Source: Streptomyces sp. TRM49041 (GTDB taxonomy: Bacteria > Actinomycetota > Actinomycetes > Streptomycetales > Streptomycetaceae). Taken from it: 44,948 nt of DNA. The stretch is taken from positions 1-44,948 of the forward strand of contig NZ_VSRY01000058.1 of NCBI RefSeq assembly GCF_008271805.1, written 5' to 3'. Below are positions 8,474 to 16,721 of the stretch, piece by piece (position 1 is the first letter of the stretch; each line of letters starts with the position of its first letter). Position numbers and translations under genes: made by a program. The notes below the pieces were generated by a model. The model saw only the letters and a program-made list of their open reading frames with translations. It made no database searches and was not told the DNA's origin.

Positions 8474-9256
8474 ATGCATGCTGAAACCGCTTCTCTGCCC
8501 GGCGACCCGGAACTCCCCAACGAGGACTGGGCTGCCATGGCGGTTCCGGCGTCGGGGGTGGGCGGTGTGCTCGTGGTTCTGGACGGCGTGACGCCGCCCG
8601 CCGGGGACGATGGTTGTGTGCACTCGGTGCCCTGGTTCACGGCACGACTCGGGGGCGCCCTGACCGAACTGTCCGCTTCGCGGCGGGACCTGACACTGAC
8701 CGACATCCTGGCGGACGCAATCCGGCGCACCGCGGACGCCCACCGCGCATCGTGTGACCTTTCTCACGTGCGCACTCCTCAGGCGACGGTGGCTCTGGCG
8801 CGCTGGGACGCGGAGGCCGTGGAGCATCTGGTGCTGTCCGACTCGGTGCTGCTCCTCGAGTCGCCGGAGGGCGCGGTGCGCGCGGTGCTCGACGACCGGC
8901 TGGACCGTATTCCGCAAGAGGTCCTGCGCTCGCACGCGGCGACGGACCGGCTCCGCAACGCGGAGGGCGGCTTCTTCACGGCGGCGGCCGACCCGTCGGT
9001 GGCGGCGCGGGCGGTGACGGGCGTGACGGCGCGCTCCCGGGTACGGGCGGTGGCGGCCCTGACGGACGGCGCGTCGCGGTGGGTGGAGTTGTTCGGGCAG
9101 GGCGACTGGGCGGACTGCCTCGCCGTGCTCGGGAAGGAGGGCGCGCGGGGTCTGCTGGACCGGGTGCGGACCCTGGAGGCCCGGGACGCGGAGGCGGGCG
9201 GGGTGCGCCGCTGGAAGCTCCACGACGACGCGACGGCTGCGTACGCGGAGCTTTGA
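8474..9256 (+). CDS. protein phosphatase 2C-like protein
   Basis: Protein of 260 residues that looks like a reduced PP2C-type serine/threonine phosphatase. It has NEDW near residue 15, VLVVLDGVTPP (the metal-binding DG region), and ALTDGASRWVELF toward the C-terminus. Metal-ligand aspartates of canonical PP2C enzymes are only partly recognisable, so activity is uncertain. The ATG at 8474 is chosen because TGAGG lies just upstream and the conserved part begins soon after. It is transcribed away from the conservon. Confidence 0.72.
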   Translation: MHAETASLPGDPELPNEDWAAMAVPASGVGGVLVVLDGVTPPAGDDGCVHSVPWFTARLGGALTELSASRRDLTLTDILADAIRRTADAHRASCDLSHVRTPQATVALARWDAEAVEHLVLSDSVLLLESPEGAVRAVLDDRLDRIPQEVLRSHAATDRLRNAEGGFFTAAADPSVAARAVTGVTARSRVRAVAALTDGASRWVELFGQGDWADCLAVLGKEGARGLLDRVRTLEARDAEAGGVRRWKLHDDATAAYAEL

Positions 9257-9286
9257 GGGGGCGAGGGCGGTGGGGGCGCTTGTGCG

Positions 9287-9308
9287 GGACGTCCGAAGCG
9301 GGACGTCC
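9287..9308. terminator. bidirectional hairpin between convergent genes
   Basis: Two copies of the self-complementary octamer GGACGTCC (9287-9294 and 9301-9308) are separated by GAAGCG and can fold as an 8-bp stem with a 6-base loop. They are part of a 14-bp tandem repeat (9284-9311). The site lies between the stops of the PP2C-like gene and the MarR gene, where a shared terminator is expected. No U-tract is present, as is common in Streptomyces. Confidence 0.5.
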
Positions 9309-9352
9309 TAAGCGGGGCCTCCGGCGCGCGGCCTCCGGCATGGGGCGCCGAG

Positions 9353-9877
9353 CTAGCGGCCCTCGGAGTGCGGACCGCCCGGGACGTTCGGGTCGCGGCT
9401 TTCCGCCCTCGTGTTGAGCTGGTGGAGAAGGCGGGCGAGCTCGGCGACCTCCGCGCGGTCCCAGTCGGCGAGCTTGCGGACGTAGCGGGCGCGCCGGGCG
9501 TCGCGTACGTGCCGGAAGCGGGTGCTGCCCTCGTCGGTGAGCCGTACGAGGGAGGCGCGGCCGTCGGCGGGGTCGGGCTCGCGGACGATGAGCCCGAGGT
9601 CCTCCAGGGCGCGCAGCTGGCGGCTCATCGTGGCCTTGCCGACGCCGAAGTACCCGGCGAGCTCGGTCGCCCGCTGGGCGCCCGCCTCGTCGAGCCGGAC
9701 GAGCAGCCCGTACGCGGCGGGCTCCAGCTCCGGGTGGACCTCGCGGGCCATCTCGCCGGACGAGGCGCGGGCGCGGCGCAGGAACACCGCGAGTTCGCGT
9801 TCGAGGGCGAGGAACTCCTGGTCCGCAGCGCCGGGACCGGAGGGCCCTGGTCCGTTCCCCGTACCACTTCCGTGCAT
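9353..9877 (-). CDS. MarR family transcriptional regulator
   Basis: Winged-helix regulator of 174 residues. The MarR core is clear: LERELAVFLRRARA, then the helix-turn-helix ATELAGYFGVGKATMSRQLRALEDLGLI, then the wing REPDPADGRASLVRLTDEG. The ATG at 9877 is chosen because GAGGGG lies seven bases upstream; the reading frame stays open further upstream but without a usable start. Targets are unknown. MarR proteins often repress themselves and a neighbouring exporter, but none is adjacent here. Confidence 0.88.
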   Translation of the reverse strand: MHGSGTGNGPGPSGPGAADQEFLALERELAVFLRRARASSGEMAREVHPELEPAAYGLLVRLDEAGAQRATELAGYFGVGKATMSRQLRALEDLGLIVREPDPADGRASLVRLTDEGSTRFRHVRDARRARYVRKLADWDRAEVAELARLLHQLNTRAESRDPNVPGGPHSEGR

Positions 9878-10079
9878 GTCCGCACCCCTCGCGCGCTGTT
9901 CCGCCGTGACGATGTCCTCGCGCCGCGGGCGGTGGCCGCGGCACGGCAAGTATTTCGCAGGCGGCGTTCCGCTTGTGGCCCCAGGTCGTGTCCGAGGCGG
10001 CCGTCGGCGCAGGCCGACGGGGTCGGCGGGGCCGACGACGGGTCGGCGGGGCCGGCGGACGGGCCGGGCCGGGCCGGCG

Positions 10080-10429
10080 GACGGGGGCCCGCGGGTGTGA
10101 AGGCGTGCTCCCAGGGGCACCGGAGGGGCCCGACCCCGATGCCGGTCCAGCCTGTCTGCTCGCGCGGTTCACGCGGCGCCCCCGGACGGCCGTCGTCTCG
10201 CCCGGTTCCTTGGCGCCGCCGGGAAAGGGCCGGTGGACGCCGCCGCCTCGCCGTCGTAGCGGAAGACGAAGACGACGCCGTCGTGGCCGAGTACGGCGGC
10301 TCGGGCGGCTTTCCCGGGTGTACGGGTACGGCCTGGGGCCGGTGCGCGACGGGACCGCTCCGGCGCACCGCGCACCGCTGCCCCGGTGCCCGCGGTACGC
10401 CGGAGCTTCACCGACCGGTGCCGTTCCAC
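10080..10429 (-). pseudogene. decayed Nudix hydrolase gene with two frameshifts
   Basis: Three reading frames on the minus strand together spell a broken Nudix protein. Frame one gives AARAAVLGHDGVVFVFRYDG. A shifted frame gives RPFPGGAKEPGET (the start of a Nudix box). A third frame gives REPREQTGWTGIGVGPLRC followed by WEHAF, matching the REXXEEXG end of the box and the strand after it. At least two indels separate these pieces. No intact gene spans the gap 9878-10565; apart from this remnant I see only GC-rich filler. The segmentation is my reading by eye, so the edges are approximate. Confidence 0.5.
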
Positions 10430-10565
10430 GGACGTACGGCCGTGGAAGTTCCCCCTGGCGGCCGGCGAGGCTGGTCGTACCCCACCGGCGCCCGGCTGCC
10501 GCCCATCCTGCCGTGCGGCCGCGTGGCGCGTAACCGCCGGTCGGCCCCCTCCGACCGGCGGGTCG

Positions 10566-11759
10566 TCACAGCGGCAGAACCGCCCGTACGACGAAGCCGC
10601 CCTCCGGGCAGGGGTGCGCCGACAGACAGCCTCCGAGCAGCTCGGCGCGCTCCCGGAGCCCGACCAGCCCGTGCCCGCCGCCGGGCAGGCCGCAGCCCGA
10701 CAGTACGGTTCCCCGCGGTGCCCCCGGCGCTCCCGGGACCGGCGTGCGCGGGGCCGGGAACGGCCCCTTCGCCTGCGGGTCCTTCCGCTGCGGCTCCCTC
10801 GGCGGCGGGTCGTTGCGGACCTCGACCGTCAGGGACTTCCGGTCCGGTGCCGGGGTGACCCGGACGGTGACATGGGCGTCCGGAGCGTGTTTGCGGACGT
10901 TGCTCAGGGCCTCCTGGACGATGCGGAAGACCGTCGACTCGACGTCCGTGTCCCAGCCCTCCTCCTCGGGTCCGGTCAGATGGACGGTGACGTCCAGGAG
11001 GCTGTCGGCCGCCAGTTGGCGGAGGACGGCGAGGCCGGGGCGGGCCGCGGGGGCCGACGCGTCCAGGTCGGAGCCGCGCAGCACACCGACCATGTCGCGG
11101 AGCTCCTCCAGTGCCTGGACGCTGTGGCGGCGGATGCTCTCGGCGGTGTCCCGCTTCCAGGCGTCCCCCGTCTCGGCGGCCCGCAGCGCGCCCGACTGGA
11201 CGGCGATGATGCCGACGTGGTGGGCGACGGTGTCGTGCATCTCGCGGGCCAGCCGGGCGCGTTCCCCGGCGACGGCACGCTCGGACTCCAGGCGCCGCTC
11301 CCGCCCCTGGGTGGCCGTGAGGTCCGCGAGGCGGGCGCGCAGTTCGACGCGGGTGGCGGCGAGGAGGCCCAGCGCGGTGGGGCCCACGCTCAGCAGCCCC
11401 GCGGCCTCGACGGACGTCAGGATCTCCTCGCGGGTCATCGTCGCCAGCTCCATGACGGGCCAGGGGCACACCGCCGCCGTGAACAGCAGCGCGCAGGCCA
11501 CCCCCGTCCGGCGGCGCGACCGGCCCGTCGCCACCTCGAACATCGCGATCATCGGCGGCAGCCACAGGTGCCCCGTCAGGATCGACGGCAGCGTCGCGCA
11601 GAGCGTCACCATCGGCAGTCGGCGCCGCAGCGGCAGGGCGAGCAGCGCGGCCGCGCACACGGCGAGCGGCACGGTGCTGAACGCGTCGGCGACGGTGAGC
11701 AGTTCGGCCAAGGCGACGACCACGACGACCCGCTCGGCGGCCGAGCGGCGGGACCTCAT
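10566..11759 (-). CDS. sensor histidine kinase, DesK/NarX-like (HisKA_3)
   Basis: Membrane histidine kinase of 397 residues. The N-terminal 130 residues hold about four hydrophobic segments. A coiled region (ELRARLADLTATQGRERRLESER) leads to the HisKA_3 phosphoacceptor block REMHDTVAHHVGIIAVQSGALR, in which the first His is the expected phosphorylation site. The HATPase_c N-box is EALSNVRKHAPDA and the G-box GHGLVGLRERAELLGG. Between them is an unusual Pro/Lys-rich insertion of about 40 residues (DPPPREPQRKDPQAK onward). The ATG overlaps the upstream regulator stop as ATGA, so the two genes form a two-component operon. The signal is unknown. Confidence 0.92.
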   Translation of the reverse strand: MRSRRSAAERVVVVVALAELLTVADAFSTVPLAVCAAALLALPLRRRLPMVTLCATLPSILTGHLWLPPMIAMFEVATGRSRRRTGVACALLFTAAVCPWPVMELATMTREEILTSVEAAGLLSVGPTALGLLAATRVELRARLADLTATQGRERRLESERAVAGERARLAREMHDTVAHHVGIIAVQSGALRAAETGDAWKRDTAESIRRHSVQALEELRDMVGVLRGSDLDASAPAARPGLAVLRQLAADSLLDVTVHLTGPEEEGWDTDVESTVFRIVQEALSNVRKHAPDAHVTVRVTPAPDRKSLTVEVRNDPPPREPQRKDPQAKGPFPAPRTPVPGAPGAPRGTVLSGCGLPGGGHGLVGLRERAELLGGCLSAHPCPEGGFVVRAVLPL

Positions 11760-12436
11760 CGCACAAGCCGCAGCTGATGCGCGCGTACCGCCGCCTGCAC
11801 CCTGTTCGTCACGCCCAGCTTGCCCAGCAGTGCGCTGACGTGGTCCTTGACCGTGGTCGTGCCGATGTGTAGGCGCTGCGCTATCTCCGTGTTGGACAGG
11901 CCCTCCGCGAGCAGGGCCAGCACCTCGCGCTCCCGTGCGGTCAGCTCCTCCGCGAGCGCGCGTTCCCGCGCGCCGAGCGGCGGCGGGTCCGTCAACTCCC
12001 CGCTCTGCGCGCGTAGATAGCCGTTGACGACCGTCCGGGCCACCTTCGGCGCGATGACGCTGCCGCCCGCCGCCAGTTCCTGGATCAGGTACTCCAGCTG
12101 CTCGGGGGCGGTGTCCTTCAGCAGGAACCCGGCCGCACCGCCGCGCAGGGCCGCCGACAGGTGCTCGTCCGCGTCGAAGGTGGTCAGCATGGCGACGACC
12201 GGCGGCTCGGGCAGCGCCCGCAGGTCCGCCAGGACGCTCAGCCCGTCCCGGTCCGGCATCCGTACGTCCAGGAGGACGACGTCCGGCCGGTGCAGCAGCA
12301 CCTCACCGACCGCCGCCGAGCCCGTACACACAGCCACGACCTGTGCGCCGTCGAAACCGTCGACAATGCGTCGCAGTCCCTCTCTGATCAGGACCTCGTC
12401 GTCGACGATCATCACGTGCACTGCTGGACGGTTCAT
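11756..12436 (-). CDS. NarL/FixJ-family response regulator
   Basis: Response regulator of 226 residues and cognate partner of the kinase that follows. The receiver domain has the acidic pair VDDE (12-14), phosphoacceptor Asp57 in VVLLDVRMP, and the conserved Lys in FLLKD. The C-terminal LuxR-type helix-turn-helix reads LTAREREVLALLAEGLSNTEI then TTTVKDHVSALLGKLGV. The ATG at 12436 has GTGGGG a short distance upstream; a GTG at 12451 would add five residues but lacks a ribosome site. The pair probably controls a nearby or unlinked target in response to an envelope signal. Confidence 0.93.
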   Translation of the reverse strand: MNRPAVHVMIVDDEVLIREGLRRIVDGFDGAQVVAVCTGSAAVGEVLLHRPDVVLLDVRMPDRDGLSVLADLRALPEPPVVAMLTTFDADEHLSAALRGGAAGFLLKDTAPEQLEYLIQELAAGGSVIAPKVARTVVNGYLRAQSGELTDPPPLGARERALAEELTAREREVLALLAEGLSNTEIAQRLHIGTTTVKDHVSALLGKLGVTNRVQAAVRAHQLRLVR

Positions 12437-12498
12437 ACGGCCGGACCCCACTCAGGCGTTCTGGAGCGCCCTCAGCATAGGCGCTGCGGGCACCGCCG

Positions 12499-12529
12499 GG
12501 CCCCCGGCACCGCTCGGGTGCCGGGGGCC
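12499..12529 (-). terminator. strong hairpin terminator of the M4 protease gene
   Basis: A perfect 13-bp stem (GGCCCCCGGCACC paired with its complement at 12517-12529) closes on a five-base loop. It begins 16 bases past the stop codon of the leftward protease gene and separates it from the response regulator start. No U-tract follows, typical of GC-rich actinomycete terminators. Confidence 0.8.
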
Positions 12530-12544
12530 GTCGACGCCGGTGTG

Positions 12545-15475
12545 TCAGCCGCAGTTGCCCGCCGGACGGTCACGGGTGACGAGGTTCGTCCAGCCCGTGG
12601 TGCCGTCCAGCCAGACGACCCGCTTGCCGGAGTCCGCCGCCGGGGAGAGCTGCATGCCGCGGTTGCAGGACAGGCGCTGGGTGCGCGAGCCGTCCGTGGT
12701 CAGCTGCCAGATCTTCGGCAGGGTGGCGTTGCGGAGCTGTTCCGAGCCGTCGTCGGCCGGGTGGGCGCTCACGGTCACCGCCGTGTCCGACACCGTCAGG
12801 TCCGAGGCGACGAGGGCACCCGGCTTGTACTCGCTGCTGATGTCGTACGTGCCGGTGCCGTCGATGCCGGTCCTGCGGATGGTCAGCTGCCCGTCGTCCG
12901 CGGTGTTCTCGTCGTTGAGCCAGAAGACATGGGTGGCGTTGACGCCGGTGCGGCCGAGGGACTGCGGCTCGCCGAGCTGCTCGGCGAGGACCGTCTTGCC
13001 GGTCTTCAGGTCGAGGATCTCGACACCGAGCCGGTAGTCGTCTTCACCGGGGTAGAGCTTGGCGTAGGCGACGCGGCCGTGGCCGATGGACGGCAGGCCG
13101 GTGAGGGTGTCGGCGCGGGCGCCGTCGACGTACGTCGGTGTGGGGTCGCCCGGCCGGAAGAACCCGACGTGACGGCCGTCGCCGAAGAGGTCGTACAGGT
13201 CGAAGACGGTCACGCCGCGGTCGACGCGCAGGCTGAGGATGTCGGCCTGGGTGGACAGCAGCTTCTTGATGGGACCGCCCGTGACGGGCCGGGACAGGAC
13301 GTCGATGCTGTCGGGCCCGTACGCGGCCCACACCACCGTCCTGCCGTCGGTGGCCGGGTTCACGTGGAAGCGGCCGTCGTTGGGGCTCATCAGCTTGGGT
13401 GCGCCCTTGCCGTCGACGCGGCCGGCGTAGACGGAGTACGGCTCGGAGCCGTCGTCGTTCGACGTGGCCGCGACCCACCAGCCGCCGCCGGCCTGCACCT
13501 CGGTGCCGTCGGTGTTCACCTTGCGCAGAAGGGTGTCGGAGTCGACGCCGAGGGCGTTCTCCCAGCCGGGCACGATGCCGTGCGCGTTGAAGGACCGCTT
13601 GGCGGCGTTGATCTGCCGGGCGTTCGCGCCGAGGTTCCTGGCCGCGGCGACGATCGCGGCGCGGCCCTCGGTGAAGCCGTCGAGCGGGGTGAGGTACTCG
13701 GTCAGCGCCTTGTAGACGATCCGGTCGGCCAGCTCGGGGCCGAGGTCCTGGCGCAGGTCCCACAGGGCGCCGGAGAAGATGGTGGAGTTGAGGTGGACGC
13801 CGCCGTTGTCGATGCCGAAGGTGACACCGAGGAAGTCCTTGGAGGTGGTGGCTCCGTCGTCGAGGTCGCGCAGCGCGCAGTCACGCGGCCCGGCGGTGCG
13901 GCAGAGATCCTCGCCGATGAGGCCCGCGTCGGGGTCGTCCATCGAGAGGCCGGAGCGGTCGACGTCGATGGCGTTGCCGAAGTAGTCGGCGACGGCCTCG
14001 TTGAGGGCGCCGGACTGGCCCGCGTAGACGAGGTTCGCGGTGTTCTCGACGACGCCGTGGGTCATCTCGTGCCCGACGACGTCGAGGTCGGCGGAGAGCG
14101 GCTTGAACTCGTCGTCGCCGGAGCCGTACACCATCTTGGTGCCGTCCCAGAAGGCATTGACGTACGGCTGGCCGAAGAGTGTCACGCCGACGAGCGAGTT
14201 GACGGTGGAGCCGCGTCCGTCGAGGCCACTGCGGCCGTGCCGCTCCTTGTAGTAGTCGAAGACCTCGCCCGCCGCCCAGTGCGCGTCGACCGCGCCGGAC
14301 TCGGTGGCCTCACGGCCGAACGCGGGGGTCGGCGACGCGAACTCCTTCATGTCCCCGGGCCACGTGCCGAGGACCTCGAACACGTCCTTGTCGCGGGCGT
14401 CCCAGGTGGTGAGCGTGTTCTCGCTGCTGTCGGCCATGCGGGCGTGGTCGGCGAGGACGTACGGGCCCTCGGCGGACGGGCGGTGGATGTTGAGGGCCAC
14501 CTTGCTGCCGTCGAGGCGGACGCCGCTGCCGGAGGCGCCGTCGGCCGTGTCCGTGGAGGCCGCCTTGCCGGACTGCCCGGCCTTGCCCTGCTTGCCCGCG
14601 CCGCCTGGCCTGCCCGCGCCGCCTGCCGTGGTGGGCGGGGCGATGGTCTTGATGCCGGTGTACTGGAGGACGGGGTACCCGGCCCGGGCGTCGACGTACA
14701 CGTGCTGGAGGACCGGCTCGCCGGTCGTCGGGTGGGTGCCGCGCACGGTCACGTGGTACGCCAGGACGCCCTCGCCGCGCGGGATCACCACCAGGCCGCC
14801 GGAGCTGCCCCGGAACGCCCGGCCCTCGTCGGAGCCGCCGCGCCGGGCCTGGCCCGTGCCCGGCTTGGCGAGCCGGTCGCCGCCGAGCCGGGAGTGCGTC
14901 GCGCTGACGGCGCGGCGCACCGCGGTCTCCTCGCTGACGGACGGCTTCGTACCGACCGTCAGGCCGGTGAAGTACTTGCCGGACGTGCCGGTGACGGCCC
15001 GTGCGCCCTTCCCCGTCTCCATCCGGACGACGTACTGCCCGCCGAGCACGGGAACGCCCCGGTGCTTCTGCTGGAGCCGTACGGTCTCCTCCGCACCGCG
15101 CTTCAGGGTGTGCACGGGGGCGAGATCACGCCGTGGTTCGGGGATCTTGTAGCGGCTCTCCTTGGCGGCGAGGTGACCGCGCGCCGCGTCGGCGGCCGAA
15201 GCCCTGGCGTCCACCGGTTCACGGAGGCCGTCGACGAGGGACGGGGTGTCCGTCTCGGGCAGCGGGATGATGTCGGTGCCCGGTCCGCCGGGCCGGTCGT
15301 CGCCCGGCCTCGCGGCGGTGGCCTGCGGGTTCGCCGCCGTCCTGGTGGCCTCGGCGGCCTGGGCGGCGGGCACCGCGGTGATCAGCAGTCCGGCGGCGAG
15401 GAGTGCCGCGCCCCCGGTCGCGGTCGCCCCCTTCCGTATGCCGGTTCCCGCCGAAGTCGTCCTGGGTCTGCGCAC
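12545..15475 (-). CDS. secreted M4 (thermolysin-family) metallopeptidase with C-terminal propeller-like region
   Basis: Secreted zinc protease of 976 residues. A signal peptide (AALLAAGLLITAVPAAQA) is followed by an FTP/PepSY propeptide region, a Gly/Lys/Pro-rich linker near residue 290-300, and the M4 catalytic domain. Zinc ligands are HEMTH (about 469-473) and the Glu in ALNEAVADYFG; HLNSTIFSGALWDL is a further family motif. About 300 extra C-terminal residues contain repeated VVW, VAY and VFW strands that look like a beta-propeller, making it much longer than typical M4 enzymes. The GTG start at 15475 follows GGAGGGG by eight bases; the open frame upstream to 15628 lacks support. A divergent regulator sits across an inverted repeat. 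Confidence 0.92.
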   Translation of the reverse strand: MRRPRTTSAGTGIRKGATATGGAALLAAGLLITAVPAAQAAEATRTAANPQATAARPGDDRPGGPGTDIIPLPETDTPSLVDGLREPVDARASAADAARGHLAAKESRYKIPEPRRDLAPVHTLKRGAEETVRLQQKHRGVPVLGGQYVVRMETGKGARAVTGTSGKYFTGLTVGTKPSVSEETAVRRAVSATHSRLGGDRLAKPGTGQARRGGSDEGRAFRGSSGGLVVIPRGEGVLAYHVTVRGTHPTTGEPVLQHVYVDARAGYPVLQYTGIKTIAPPTTAGGAGRPGGAGKQGKAGQSGKAASTDTADGASGSGVRLDGSKVALNIHRPSAEGPYVLADHARMADSSENTLTTWDARDKDVFEVLGTWPGDMKEFASPTPAFGREATESGAVDAHWAAGEVFDYYKERHGRSGLDGRGSTVNSLVGVTLFGQPYVNAFWDGTKMVYGSGDDEFKPLSADLDVVGHEMTHGVVENTANLVYAGQSGALNEAVADYFGNAIDVDRSGLSMDDPDAGLIGEDLCRTAGPRDCALRDLDDGATTSKDFLGVTFGIDNGGVHLNSTIFSGALWDLRQDLGPELADRIVYKALTEYLTPLDGFTEGRAAIVAAARNLGANARQINAAKRSFNAHGIVPGWENALGVDSDTLLRKVNTDGTEVQAGGGWWVAATSNDDGSEPYSVYAGRVDGKGAPKLMSPNDGRFHVNPATDGRTVVWAAYGPDSIDVLSRPVTGGPIKKLLSTQADILSLRVDRGVTVFDLYDLFGDGRHVGFFRPGDPTPTYVDGARADTLTGLPSIGHGRVAYAKLYPGEDDYRLGVEILDLKTGKTVLAEQLGEPQSLGRTGVNATHVFWLNDENTADDGQLTIRRTGIDGTGTYDISSEYKPGALVASDLTVSDTAVTVSAHPADDGSEQLRNATLPKIWQLTTDGSRTQRLSCNRGMQLSPAADSGKRVVWLDGTTGWTNLVTRDRPAGNCG

Positions 15476-15562
15476 AGTACGTACCCCTCCTACGTGCTTG
15501 GTCAGAGCCGTTCGGGTGGTCGGGGACATGCAAGCGGCGCGGTTCGCCCGGGGGCAATGAGC

Positions 15563-15594
15563 CAAGTGTGCGGAGAAGTGGACATGCACACTTG
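15563..15594. promoter_or_regulatory. perfect 9-bp inverted repeat between protease and regulator genes
   Basis: CAAGTGTGC at 15563-15571 and its exact complement GCACACTTG at 15586-15594 are separated by 14 bases, placing the half-sites about two helical turns apart. The element lies in the 138-base gap between the divergent protease and regulator genes. It is a strong candidate operator for the adjacent regulator, controlling the protease, itself, or both. Confidence 0.6.
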
Positions 15595-15613
15595 TGTGTC
15601 CGGTGAGGGCGCG

Positions 15614-16630
15614 GTGAGAATCCGTCACATGATCAAGGGGGAATTGCCCCCACTTGGCCTGGGCGAGGCCGAGGAGCGGGCGTATGAGGCATTGCTACTG
15701 GAACGGGCCGATCGGGTCGAGGAGTTGGCGCACCTGCTCGGCCTGCCGCGGGAGCGGGTGCACGCCGCGCTGGACCGGCTCGTCGAGCACGGGTTCGCCC
15801 GGCCGGCGGACCCGGACGAGAGGGGCGGGCTGCCGCATCCGGCGGCGCCGGCCGCCGCGATCCGTACGCTGATCGACCGACGTCAGGCGGAACTGCACCG
15901 CCGGTCGGCCGAGTTGGAGCGGCTGCGGCTGACGGCCGAGCGGCTGGCGGCCGAGCGGGCCGCCGGGACGGGCGCGGCCGGCGTCGGCGGGGTCGAGACG
16001 GTGACCGGGCGGCGGGCGGTCGACGAGCGGGCCGGGCGGCTGCTGGCCGGCGCCGAGCGTGAGGTGCTGGTGATGGACCGGCCGCCCTACGCGGGCCTGG
16101 ACGTGGGCGGGTTGCTGGCCCGAGGTGTCGAGGTGCGCGCGGTACTGGACCGGGCGGGCCTCACCTGTCCGGCGCGGGCGCGCGCGGTGGCCGCACTGGC
16201 GCGGCGCGGACTGCGGGTGCGGGTGACGGCGGGGGTGCCGACGCGGCTGGTCGCGGTGGACCGGCGGGTGACGCTGCTGCCCCCGGCGGACGCGGCCGAC
16301 CCGAGGGCGTACGGGCTGGTGGTCGCGGACGCGCGGCTGCGGGAGGTGCTGGTGCCGCTGTTCGAGGCGGTGTGGGAGCGGGCGACGCCGCTGGACGGCC
16401 GGCCGCCGTCGGAGCCGGCCGACGGCGCGGAGGAGCAGGGGGGCGGCGAACAGCGCGAGCTGCTGCGGCTGCTGGCGGCGGGGCTGAAGGACGAGGCGAT
16501 CGCGCGCCGGCTGGGCGTCCATGTGCACACGGCGCGGCGCCGGATCAGCCGGCTGCTGGAGGCGCTGGACGCGCGGACCAGGTTCCAGGCCGGGGCGCGG
16601 GCGACGGCACGGGGTTGGCTGGAGTCCTGA
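15614..16630 (+). CDS. TrmB/LuxR-type transcriptional regulator
   Basis: DNA-binding protein of about 338 residues with two helix-turn-helix parts. Near the N-terminus LGEAEERAYEALL and VEELAHLLGLPRERVHAALDRL resemble a TrmB-like winged helix. A coiled region and a phospholipase-D-like sensing domain follow (VLVMDRPPY, VRAVLD, RLVAVDRRVTLLPP). The C-terminus (ELLRLLAAGLKDEAIARRLGVHVHTARRRI) is a LuxR-type helix-turn-helix. Such regulators are common in Streptomyces and often sit beside secreted proteases. The GTG at 15614 follows GGTGAGGG; an ATG at 15629 is a close alternative. It probably controls the divergent protease gene. Confidence 0.85.
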   Translation: MRIRHMIKGELPPLGLGEAEERAYEALLLERADRVEELAHLLGLPRERVHAALDRLVEHGFARPADPDERGGLPHPAAPAAAIRTLIDRRQAELHRRSAELERLRLTAERLAAERAAGTGAAGVGGVETVTGRRAVDERAGRLLAGAEREVLVMDRPPYAGLDVGGLLARGVEVRAVLDRAGLTCPARARAVAALARRGLRVRVTAGVPTRLVAVDRRVTLLPPADAADPRAYGLVVADARLREVLVPLFEAVWERATPLDGRPPSEPADGAEEQGGGEQRELLRLLAAGLKDEAIARRLGVHVHTARRRISRLLEALDARTRFQAGARATARGWLES

Positions 16631-16665
16631 TGCCGGGCGGGAGCGTGCGGGCCGTACGGGTCGGC

Positions 16666-16695
16666 CCGCGCGGCGGCCGCCCGGCCGCCGCGCGG
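16666..16695. terminator. bidirectional hairpin terminator between regulator gene and lon
   Basis: A perfect 13-bp stem (CCGCGCGGCGGCC and its complement) with the four-base loop GCCC lies between the convergent stop codons at 16630 and 16722. It probably terminates transcription from both sides. Confidence 0.75.
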
Positions 16696-16721
16696 TCGGC
16701 CGGCCGCCCGGGACGCACGGG

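Noticed and set aside
8152..8484. Possible 110-residue protein in the cvnA upstream gap
   Set aside because: It has weak codon bias, no recognisable motif, and overlaps the inverted repeats and the start of the next gene.
12161..16630. Very long plus-strand open frame spanning the M4 protease region
   Set aside because: It is antisense to the well-supported protease gene; only the last 340 codons encode a recognisable regulator.
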